Part shown: positions 1 through 5,187 of the stretch, one piece after another | How positions within the stretch are numbered: position 1 is the first letter of the stretch | How the letters are laid out: each line of letters begins with the position of its first letter | Assembly: GCA_964511405.1 (NCBI GenBank) | Contig: CAZEFK010000285.1 | Location: forward strand, 1 to 7,595 | Direction of reading: 5' to 3' | DNA length: 7,595 bases | DNA from: CAZEFK01 sp964511405 | GTDB lineage: Bacteria; Pseudomonadota; Alphaproteobacteria; Elsterales; Elsteraceae | Notes under the pieces: generated by a model | Databases searched by the model: none | The model's input: only the letters and a program-made list of their open reading frames with translations | Told to the model about the DNA's origin: nothing | Translations under genes and position numbers: made by a program

Positions 1-478
1 CCTTCCGGTAGGTCCAGCCCACGCCCTCGGCCATCGCCGGCAGCGCCCAATAATTGGGCGTGTTCTTCGGCCACTCGGCGTACCCCAGCACCGTCGCCGG
101 CATGAAGTCATCCATCGAGATATGTTCTTTGGCGAAGAAATCGTTCAGCTTAACGTAATGGTGATTCTCGGCCGATCCCCCCAGCCACTGGCTGTCGCCG
201 ATGATCAGGTCGCACAGCGAGCCATGGGAATTGAGCTCGTTGACGAAGCGGTCGGCATAGCTCGTCCAGGGGACGAACTCGTACTTCATCTGGATGCCGG
301 ATTCTTTGGTGAAGTCCTTGCCGAGCTCGACCAGGGCATTCGCCGGGTCCCACGCTGCCCAGCACAGCGTCAGCTGCTTGCCTTGGGCGGCCGCCTGGTC
401 GCCGCCGAACGCGCCGAACAGTGCCGCCGCCAGCGCCGCCGTGGCGGCGCTTCCCAACCATGTCGATCCTGTGCGCAT
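1..478 (-). CDS. ABC transporter family-1 extracellular solute-binding protein, 5' part (cut by window edge)
   Basis: Periplasmic binding component of an ABC importer, probably for a sugar or sugar-like solute. I translated 159 codons from the ATG at 478-476, which has a strong ribosome site (GGAGGAAA) just upstream. Residues 1-31 form a Sec signal peptide: a short basic start, an Ala/Leu-rich core and probable cleavage after QAAA at 28-31. The mature start (LTLCWAAWDPAN, 36-47) and the DLIIGDSQWLGG stretch (90-101) have the look of SBP_bac_1-type proteins: first beta strand, then the strand before the hinge. The visible part ends in WALPAMAEGVGWTYRK. The family usually has 400-430 residues, so about 60% lies beyond the left edge, and permease and ATPase genes are probably there too. 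The substrate cannot be told from this part. The gene probably uses the promoter at 675-702, which gives a leader of about 190 bases. Confidence 0.85.
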   Translation of the reverse strand, partial: MRTGSTWLGSAATAALAAALFGAFGGDQAAAQGKQLTLCWAAWDPANALVELGKDFTKESGIQMKYEFVPWTSYADRFVNELNSHGSLCDLIIGDSQWLGGSAENHHYVKLNDFFAKEHISMDDFMPATVLGYAEWPKNTPNYWALPAMAEGVGWTYRK

Positions 479-647
479 GACGTTTCCTCCGTGGTCAATC
501 ACTCCCAGCTCGCTCCCGCACGCCCCAGTCGAGAGCGACGTCAGCACCGGGCCCAACCGGCAGGGGGATGATCGAGGTCGAGGGGAACCGCTCGGCGCTC
601 AGGCCAGGCGTCCGTACCGCTCCTCCCCGTCATCGCCCCAGGCGCGA

Positions 648-688
648 TGTTGAGTTTGTTGCCTTGAACTAAACACTATGACTAAACA
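648..688. promoter_or_regulatory. Operator-like octamer cluster ACTNAACA, promoter-proximal
   Basis: Identical octamers ACTAAACA stand at 668-675 and 681-688, 13 bases apart in the same direction, on either side of the candidate -10 box. An inverted copy, TGTTGAGT (complement ACTCAACA), is at 648-655. The 648 and 668 copies form an inverted repeat with a 12-base centre. A further pair lies at 804-840. The clustering in otherwise GC-rich DNA suggests binding sites for a transcription factor controlling the binding-protein gene. The factor is unknown. Confidence 0.45.
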
Positions 689-702
689 GAAATCGCCGTC
701 AA
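675..702 (-). promoter_or_regulatory. Candidate sigma70-type promoter of the binding-protein gene
   Basis: On the minus strand a -35 box TTGACG (702-697, five of six consensus bases) is followed after 16 bases by CATAGT (680-675, four of six). Transcription would start near 668 and read toward the ATG at 478. The -10 box lies between two identical ACTAAACA octamers (668-675 and 681-688), as expected for a regulated promoter. Prediction by eye only. Confidence 0.45.
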
Positions 703-771
703 GCGGGTTCGCGAAGTTGGTCGAGTCCATGCGGTTTCATTCGTTTGCCCACCAACGATAGGTGTTTTGCT

Positions 772-799
772 GCATCGCATCATGAAATGAGTGCGATGC
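772..799. repeat. Inverted repeat (stem-loop) in the intergenic region
   Basis: GCATCGCA at 772-779 is exactly complementary to TGCGATGC at 792-799. The stem continues inward with TCAT (780-783) and ATGA (787-790) across one bulged G at 791, leaving a three-base loop. No T-run follows on either strand, so it does not look like an intrinsic terminator. It could be a protein-binding palindrome or a structured RNA element. Function not known. Confidence 0.4.
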
Positions 800-803
800 G
801 GTA

Positions 804-840
804 TGTTCAGTCCGCAGTTCACTAAATCAGGAACTGAACA
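804..840. promoter_or_regulatory. Operator-like octamer cluster ACTNAACA, distal
   Basis: TGTTCAGT (804-811) and ACTGAACA (833-840) are a perfect inverted pair with 21 bases between them. A degenerate copy ACTAAATC (821-828) lies inside, and a nested inverted pair CAGTTC (815-820)/GAACTG (831-836) is also present. GAACTGAACAC at 831-841 repeats GAACTAAACAC at 666-676 with one difference. This ties the site to the promoter-proximal cluster about 150 bases away, an arrangement compatible with DNA looping. Inference only. Confidence 0.4.
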
Positions 841-854
841 CGGAATGCACAACG

Positions 855-884
855 AAAAAGGCGCCGCCCTCGCGGGCGGCGCCT
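855..884 (-). terminator. Intrinsic (Rho-independent) terminator of phaZ
   Basis: A perfect 11-base-pair GC-rich stem (859-869 with 874-884) closes a four-base loop (870-873). Read on the minus strand it is followed by a run of five T (859-855; the first of these also forms the last base pair). It begins 27 bases past the phaZ stop codon, so it should end the phaZ transcript before the binding-protein promoter. Confidence 0.85.
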
Positions 885-911
885 CTCTGGATCGGGCGTG
901 TCCGGGACGCG

Positions 912-2147
912 TCAGGCGGGGACGGCGGCCCTCTGGCTGTCCGCGATGAAGGCCGCGACCTGGGGGAAGATCTCGGTCCGCCAGCGGCGGCCGTTGAAGA
1001 TGCCGAAATGGCCGACGCTGGGCTGCAACAGGTGGCGCTTGCGCTCGGCCGGCAGATTGGCGCACAGCGCATGCGCCGCCACGGTCTGGCCGGGTGCCGA
1101 GATGTCGTCGAGCTCGCCCTCGACGGTCATGAGCGCGGTGCGCCGGATCGCGGCCGGGTCGACCTTGTGGCCGGCCCAGGTCATGCGGCCAGTGGCCAGA
1201 CGGTGCTCCTGGAACACGGTCTGGACCGTTTCCAGGTAGTACTCGGCGGTCACATCGAGCACCGCTAGGTACTCGTCGTAGAAGCGCTGCTGGGCCGCCG
1301 CCGACTCGCCGTCGCCGCGCACCAGGTGGTGGAACATGTCGACATGCGCCTTCATGTGGCGGTCGGGGTTCATCGCCAGGAAGGCGCCCAGCTGCACGAA
1401 GCCCGGATAGACCCGGCGCAGCCGCCCGGGATACCAGGCCGGCACCGTCGCGATCACGTTCTTCTCGAACCAGCTCAGCGGGAACCGCTCGGCCAGCTCG
1501 GTCGCGGCCGTGGCCGCGGCGCGGCAGTCGATCGGGCCGCCCATCAGGGTCATCGACAAGGGCTGCGCCGGGTCGTTGCCGGCGGCCAGCAGCGACACCG
1601 CGGCCAAGACCGGCGGCGCCGGCTGGCACACCGCCATCACATGGAGGTCGGGCTGCAGCAGGCGCATGAAGTCGAGGACATGGGCGATGTAGGCGTCGAG
1701 CCCGAAATTGCCTTGGTCGAGCGGCACCAGCCGGGCGTCGATCCAGTCGGTGACGAAGACCTCATGGTCGCGCACCAGCGACTGCACGGTGTCGCGCAGC
1801 AGCGTCGCGTGATGCCCGGACAGGGGCGCCACCAGCAGCACCTTGGGCACCGTGCGCGCGACCTCGGCGCGGAAGCGCTTGAGCACGCAGAACGGCCGCC
1901 GGGCGACCGCCGCTTCCTCGACCGGCACGATCTCGCCGGCCACGGTCACCGGCCGAATCGACCATTCGGGCTTGGCTCTTCGACGCAGCACGCCGCCCAG
2001 CACGTCGGCCCCGGCGGCGACGTTGCGGCCGAAGTCGGTGTAGGAGATCGGCGCGAACGGCAGCCGAAAGGCCGTGCTGGCGGCCTCGGCCATCCAGCGC
2101 ATCGGCGCGAACGCCATGTAGCCGGCGTCATAGAGGGTGTAGATCAT
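912..2147 (-). CDS. phaZ: Intracellular poly(3-hydroxybutyrate) depolymerase PhaZ
   Basis: Hydrolyses stored PHB granules to 3-hydroxybutyrate oligomers and monomers in the cytoplasm. The 411-residue product has the length and layout of the PhaZ1-type intracellular depolymerases (alpha/beta-hydrolase fold, PHB_depo_C domain at the C-terminus). The nucleophile is cysteine, Cys174 in MAVCQPAP. Asp347 (EGELDD) and His380 (SVGHFGIFNGRRW) complete the triad. The spacings of 173 and 33 match what I recall for Ralstonia PhaZ1 (Cys183, Asp355, His388). There is no signal peptide, which fits the intracellular type. I chose the ATG at 2147-2145 because the family begins MxYxLY at this point. The frame stays open to a TTG at 2192. 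No good Shine-Dalgarno precedes the ATG; the bases before it are pyrimidine-rich. It has its own promoter candidate and terminator, so it is probably monocistronic. No phasin or phaC is in view. Confidence 0.93.
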   Translation of the reverse strand: MIYTLYDAGYMAFAPMRWMAEAASTAFRLPFAPISYTDFGRNVAAGADVLGGVLRRRAKPEWSIRPVTVAGEIVPVEEAAVARRPFCVLKRFRAEVARTVPKVLLVAPLSGHHATLLRDTVQSLVRDHEVFVTDWIDARLVPLDQGNFGLDAYIAHVLDFMRLLQPDLHVMAVCQPAPPVLAAVSLLAAGNDPAQPLSMTLMGGPIDCRAAATAATELAERFPLSWFEKNVIATVPAWYPGRLRRVYPGFVQLGAFLAMNPDRHMKAHVDMFHHLVRGDGESAAAQQRFYDEYLAVLDVTAEYYLETVQTVFQEHRLATGRMTWAGHKVDPAAIRRTALMTVEGELDDISAPGQTVAAHALCANLPAERKRHLLQPSVGHFGIFNGRRWRTEIFPQVAAFIADSQRAAVPA

Positions 2148-2334
2148 GGGAGGGAATGCCTGGGAGGGACAAGCGACGTCTTGAAGCCGCAACGCCCGAC
2201 GGCGTCGGAAGTTGGGCGCGAGGCTGCCGGCTACGCTATCGGGCCAAGGTTACTCTTTCCTTTCTCGGAGCAGACCTGGAACGGTTGCGACCGGCCAGCT
2301 GCGGGCGATACGCCATTCGCGCTACGAGCGCTGG

Positions 2335-2366
2335 ATTATACATGAGTCGGCGGTATCGATAGTCAA
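2335..2366 (-). promoter_or_regulatory. Candidate promoter of phaZ
   Basis: The minus strand reads TTGACT (2366-2361) and then a perfect TATAAT (2340-2335). The spacing is 20 bases, longer than ideal; taking TGTATA (2342-2337) as the -10 box gives 18. Transcription would start near 2328, leaving about 180 bases of untranslated leader before the phaZ ATG. The A/T-rich hexamer stands out in a GC-rich region, but the spacing keeps confidence moderate. Confidence 0.45.
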
Positions 2367-2381
2367 GCGGTGCCGGCCCGG

Positions 2382-2410
2382 TCGACAGCGCGGCGCCTGG
2401 CGCCTAGAGT
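2382..2410 (+). promoter_or_regulatory. Candidate promoter of the ridA-dadA operon
   Basis: TCGACA (2382-2387, five of six bases of the -35 consensus) is followed after exactly 17 bases by TAGAGT (2405-2410, four of six). Transcription would start near 2417, about 39 bases before the first ATG. The spacer contains GGCGCC twice, one base apart, which may be an operator. Back-to-back with the phaZ promoter in a 308-base divergent region (2148-2455) that otherwise shows no gene. Confidence 0.45.
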
Positions 2411-2455
2411 CCCGCGGCAAACGGCCGCCCGAGGCCGAAGCGAGAAGGAGTTCCA

Positions 2456-2800
2456 ATGGTTTCGCGCAAGCAAGTCGGCCCGCGCATGAGCCAGGCCGTG
2501 GTGCACAACGGCACGGTCTATCTGGCGGGCCAGGTGGCCGACGACGGTTCGGCCCCGGTCGCCGAGCAGACCCGCCAGGTGCTGGCCAAGATCGACGGCC
2601 TGCTGGCCGAGTGCGGCACCGACAAGACCAAGCTGCTGTCGGCCACGGTGTGGCTGAAGGACATCGGCCAGTTCGCCGAGATGAACAAGGTGTGGGACGC
2701 CTGGGTGGCGCCCGGCAACACCCCGGCGCGGGCCTGCGTCGAGGCCAAGCTCGCCGCCCCCCAGTTCCTGGTGGAAGTGGGCATCATCGCCGCGCTGTAG
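2456..2800 (+). CDS. RidA family (YoaB-like) enamine/imine deaminase
   Basis: A 114-residue member of the YjgF/YER057c/UK114 (RidA) family. Proteins of this kind form trimers that hydrolyse reactive enamines and imines from amino acid metabolism to keto acids and ammonia. The start RMSQAVVHNGTVYLAGQVA (10-28), the middle LLSATVWLKD (60-69) and the end PARACVEAKLA...VEVGIIAA (90-113) resemble the YoaB-like branch. Arg92 corresponds to the arginine that binds the substrate carboxylate in active RidA, and Glu107 sits near the C-terminus as in the family. AGAAGGAG stands just before the ATG. It is first in an operon, 32 bases ahead of a D-amino acid dehydrogenase gene, so it probably hydrolyses the imine that enzyme makes. 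The presence of the arginine suggests an active enzyme. Confidence 0.9.
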   Translation: MVSRKQVGPRMSQAVVHNGTVYLAGQVADDGSAPVAEQTRQVLAKIDGLLAECGTDKTKLLSATVWLKDIGQFAEMNKVWDAWVAPGNTPARACVEAKLAAPQFLVEVGIIAAL

Positions 2801-2803
2801 GCC

Positions 2804-2821
2804 GCGGCCGGCTCCGGCCGC
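2804..2821 (+). repeat. Perfect GC inverted repeat directly before the dadA ribosome site
   Basis: GCGGCCGG (2804-2811) and CCGGCCGC (2814-2821) are exact complements separated by CT. As RNA this would be a very stable hairpin, in practice seven pairs with a four-base loop. It begins three bases past the upstream stop codon and ends at the base before the AGGAGG of the next gene (2822-2827). With no T-run it is not a classic terminator. It may protect the upstream mRNA or tune translation of the dehydrogenase. Confidence 0.5.
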
Positions 2822-2832
2822 AGGAGGTCGTC

Positions 2833-4080
2833 ATGCAGGTCGTCGTGCTCGGCAGCGGCGTGATCGGCGTGACGACCGCCTACTATCTGGCCAAGGCCGG
2901 CCATGGCGTCACCGTGGTCGACCGCCAGCCGCTGCCGGCCAACGAGACCAGCTTCGCCAATGCCGGGCTGGTCGCGCCCGGCCATGCCTATAGCTGGGCC
3001 TCGCCGCGGGCGCCGCGGATCCTGCTCAAGTCCCTGGTCCGCGACGACCAGGCGCTGCGCCTCAAGCTCAGGGCCGATCCCCGGATGTGGGCGTGGTGCT
3101 GGCGGTTCCTGATGAACTGCACGGCCGAGACGGCGCGGGTCAACACCCTGCGCAAGCTCCGGCTCTGCGCCTATTCGCGGGCGGCGCTGGACCAGCTGGT
3201 CGCCGAGACCGGCCTGGCCTATGACGGGATCAACAAAGGCCTGCTCTATCTCTACCGCGACCCCGCCGCCTTCGCCCGCGGCCGCGCCGCCATGGCTGTC
3301 CTGCAGGAGGGCGGTCAGGCCATGGAGGTCCTGGACCCGGACGGCTCAGTCGCCGTCGAGCCCGCCCTGGCGGCCTCGCGCCGCGCCATCGCCGGCGCCA
3401 TCTATTGCCCGGGCGACGGCAGCGGCGACGCCAACCTGTTCACCCGCAACCTGGCGGCGCTGTGCCAGGGCCTCGGCGTCACGTTCCGCTTCGAGACCAT
3501 CATCCAGGGCTTCGACGTCGAGGGCGACCGCGTGCACGCGGCCCTGACCGATCGCGGCGCCGTGACCGGCGACGCCTTCGTGCTGGCGCTCGGCTGCTGG
3601 TCGGCGATCGTCGGCCGCCAGATCGGGCTCCGGCTGCCGATCTATCCGGTCAAGGGCTATTCGGCGACCGTACCGGTCGCCGGGCACGCCGGCGCGCCCA
3701 TGGTCGGCGGCGTCGACGAGACCAATCTGGTGGCCTTTGCGCGGATGGGCGACCGCCTGCGCCTGACCGCCGTCGCCGAGTTCGCCGGCTACGACACCAG
3801 CCATCGGCCCGAGGATGTGCGCACCATGCTGGCCGCCGCCCGGGCCCTGTTCCCCGACGGCGGCGACTACGACCGCGCCACCTTCTGGGCCGGCCTGCGG
3901 CCGATGACGCCGGAAGGCACGCCGATCTTCGGCCGCGGCCGCCAGCGCAATCTATTCATCAACAGCGGCCACGGCCATATGGGCTGGACCATGGCCTGCG
4001 GCTCCGGCCGCATCACCGCCGACCTGATCGCCGGCCGGGCCCCGGAGATCGACCTGACCGGCATGACGCTGGCGGCGTAG
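2833..4080 (+). CDS. DadA-like FAD-dependent D-amino acid dehydrogenase
   Basis: Membrane-associated flavoenzyme of the DAO/DadA family that oxidises a D-amino acid (or similar N-substituted amino acid) to an imino acid, passing electrons to the respiratory chain. The 415 residues compare with about 432 in E. coli DadA. The N-terminus has the FAD-binding beta-alpha-beta fingerprint VVVLGSGVIG (3-12), then SFANAGLVAPG as in DadA. The C-terminus has RPMTPEGTPIFG and SGHGHMGWTMACGSG, the FAD/substrate region characteristic of DadA. The start at 2833 has AGGAGG five bases upstream. The frame is open far upstream, but only because of GC bias; it overlaps ridA in another frame. The neighbours, a RidA protein before and an isomerase/racemase after, support amino acid catabolism. 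The exact substrate is not known, and sarcosine- or proline-type oxidases are alternatives within the same fold. Confidence 0.88.
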   Translation: MQVVVLGSGVIGVTTAYYLAKAGHGVTVVDRQPLPANETSFANAGLVAPGHAYSWASPRAPRILLKSLVRDDQALRLKLRADPRMWAWCWRFLMNCTAETARVNTLRKLRLCAYSRAALDQLVAETGLAYDGINKGLLYLYRDPAAFARGRAAMAVLQEGGQAMEVLDPDGSVAVEPALAASRRAIAGAIYCPGDGSGDANLFTRNLAALCQGLGVTFRFETIIQGFDVEGDRVHAALTDRGAVTGDAFVLALGCWSAIVGRQIGLRLPIYPVKGYSATVPVAGHAGAPMVGGVDETNLVAFARMGDRLRLTAVAEFAGYDTSHRPEDVRTMLAAARALFPDGGDYDRATFWAGLRPMTPEGTPIFGRGRQRNLFINSGHGHMGWTMACGSGRITADLIAGRAPEIDLTGMTLAA

Positions 4081-4123
4081 GGACCGGTCCGCGACCATCG
4101 GGATATGCTCCAGGAGGCATGGC

Positions 4124-4408
4124 ATGTCTATTTCGGTTCCGGCAGCTGATATTCGGGTCCGTGACGTCGCCGTCGATGACGCCACCCTCACTGTGGCGCT
4201 GATGGACGGGCGCAGCATCGCGGTGCCAATCGCTTGGTACCCGAGGCTACTCGCCGCGACGCCCGAACAACGCGCTCATTGGGAGATCGGTGCCGGCGGC
4301 TATGGCATCCATTGGCCGGACATCGACGAGGATCTCAGCACCGAGGGCCTGCTGCGAGGCGCACCCGCGCCGACCCGGCTCAAGCCGGGCGTCGGAGGCC
4401 ATCCATGA
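4124..4408 (+). CDS. DUF2442 domain protein
   Basis: A 94-residue cytoplasmic protein of the DUF2442 family. Typical features are VRDVAVDDATLTVALMDGR (12-30), a PxAWYPRL segment (about 35-42), and the conserved WEIGAGGYGIHWPDIDEDLS (53-72) with LL following. The function is not established. DUF2442 genes often lie beside DUF4160 genes in a toxin-antitoxin-like pair, but no DUF4160 gene is seen here. AGGAGG (4112-4117) lies six bases before the ATG at 4124. An ATG at 4119 is out of frame. It sits 43 bases after the dehydrogenase gene, and its TGA overlaps the next ATG (ATGA at 4405-4408), so it is translationally coupled to the isomerase. The Pro/Gly-rich tail (80-94) looks disordered. Confidence 0.85.
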   Translation: MSISVPAADIRVRDVAVDDATLTVALMDGRSIAVPIAWYPRLLAATPEQRAHWEIGAGGYGIHWPDIDEDLSTEGLLRGAPAPTRLKPGVGGHP

Positions 4409-5187
4409 CCGCCGCCATCGCCGACGACCTGGCCGTCAACCTGGAACACCTGCCCTTCGCGCTCGACCAAGGCATCGCGCGGCGGGCGGCGATCGGGCTG
4501 ATCGTGCTGGCGACCGACCATACGATCGAGCATGAGTGGCGGCAGATGCTGCGCCTGGACGGCGTCGCCTTCTACGAGAGCCGGATCCTGAACGACGCCG
4601 CGATCAACCCCGAGACCCTGGCACGGATGGAGTCGCGCCTGGCCGAGGCGACGGGGCTGATCCGGCCGGGCGAGCGCATCGACGCGGTCGCCTTCGGCTG
4701 CACCTCGGCCACCGTCGTGCTGGGCGAGGAGACCGTGTTCCGGCGCATCCGCGAGGCCCGGCCGGGGGTCGCCTGCACCACCCCGATCACCGCCGCCCTC
4801 GCCGGCTTCCAGGCGCTCGGCTGCCGGCGAGTCGCGCTGCTGACCCCCTATGTCGAGCGGGTCAACCGGATGATGCGCGACTATCTCCAGGCGCGCGGCC
4901 TCCAGGTGCCGGCCATGGGCTCGTTCAACCACGAGGACGACAACGAGGTGGCGCGCATCGACGCCGCCTCGGTCGCGGCCGCGGTGCGGACCCTGGGCGG
5001 CCATCCCGCGGTCGACGGCGTGTTCGTGTCCTGCACCAGCCTGCGCGTCGCGGCCCTGGTCGAAGGGCTGGAGGCCGAGCTGGGCAAGCCGGTGACCTCC
5101 AGCAACCATGCGATGGCCTGGCACGCGCTGCGGCTGGCCGGCTGCGCGGATCCGGTGCCGGGGTTCGGGCGGCTGCTCCGGACGTGA
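4405..5187 (+). CDS. Maleate isomerase / Asp-Glu racemase superfamily enzyme (EutA-like)
   Basis: A 260-residue cofactor-independent enzyme of the superfamily that includes maleate cis-trans isomerase, arylmalonate decarboxylase, Asp/Glu racemases and the ectoine-utilisation protein EutA. These use a pair of cysteines on either side of the substrate. Both are present: Cys99 in AFGCTSATVVLGEE and Cys210 in VFVSCTSLRV, 111 residues apart and close to the family spacing. GLIVLATDHTIE (31-42), LLTPYVERVNRMM and TSSNHAMAWHALRLAG (231-246) recall EutA most closely, but I see no ectoine genes nearby. The start overlaps the DUF2442 stop by four bases, and GGAGG in the upstream gene (4394-4398) can serve as ribosome site. 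In this operon, after a RidA and a DadA-like gene, it may interconvert amino or hydroxy acid isomers. Substrate unproven. Confidence 0.82.
   Translation: MTAAIADDLAVNLEHLPFALDQGIARRAAIGLIVLATDHTIEHEWRQMLRLDGVAFYESRILNDAAINPETLARMESRLAEATGLIRPGERIDAVAFGCTSATVVLGEETVFRRIREARPGVACTTPITAALAGFQALGCRRVALLTPYVERVNRMMRDYLQARGLQVPAMGSFNHEDDNEVARIDAASVAAAVRTLGGHPAVDGVFVSCTSLRVAALVEGLEAELGKPVTSSNHAMAWHALRLAGCADPVPGFGRLLRT

Larger units (their letters stand above)
479..911. other. 433-base intergenic region between the binding-protein gene and phaZ
   Basis: I see no convincing gene here. The part nearest the binding-protein gene (479-640) is GC-rich leader. The part at about 645-850 is clearly richer in A and T than its surroundings and carries a promoter candidate, five copies of an ACTNAACA octamer, and an inverted repeat at 772-799. 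The far end is the phaZ terminator. Open frames crossing this region (for example a minus-strand frame from 1629 to 682) are extensions of out-of-frame readings of phaZ. Confidence 0.7.

Noticed and set aside
122..653. Plus-strand frames over the binding-protein gene and its leader
   Set aside because: These are shadows: the minus-strand frame has a signal peptide, a ribosome site and solute-binding-protein sequence.
772..840. Riboswitch or small RNA in the AT-richer intergenic part
   Set aside because: The inverted repeats are short and separate. I found no known riboswitch consensus, no T-run and no convincing dedicated promoter.
682..1629. 315-codon minus-strand frame overlapping phaZ
   Set aside because: It is an out-of-frame reading of phaZ, rich in Arg/Pro/Gly/Ala as usual for GC-rich shadows. 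It has no recognisable domain and runs through the phaZ terminator.
1326..2345. 339-codon plus-strand frame antisense to phaZ
   Set aside because: It is antisense to a well-supported gene, with a His/Arg/Gln-rich low-complexity translation, and has no family features.
2212..2832. Upstream extension of the dehydrogenase frame across the ridA gene
   Set aside because: The frame is open only because of GC bias. It overlaps ridA in another frame, and the AGGAGG plus FAD fingerprint fix the start at 2833.
4234..4404. Upstream extension of the isomerase gene to 4234
   Set aside because: It would overlap most of the DUF2442 gene. The ATGA overlap at 4405 and family length favour the later start.
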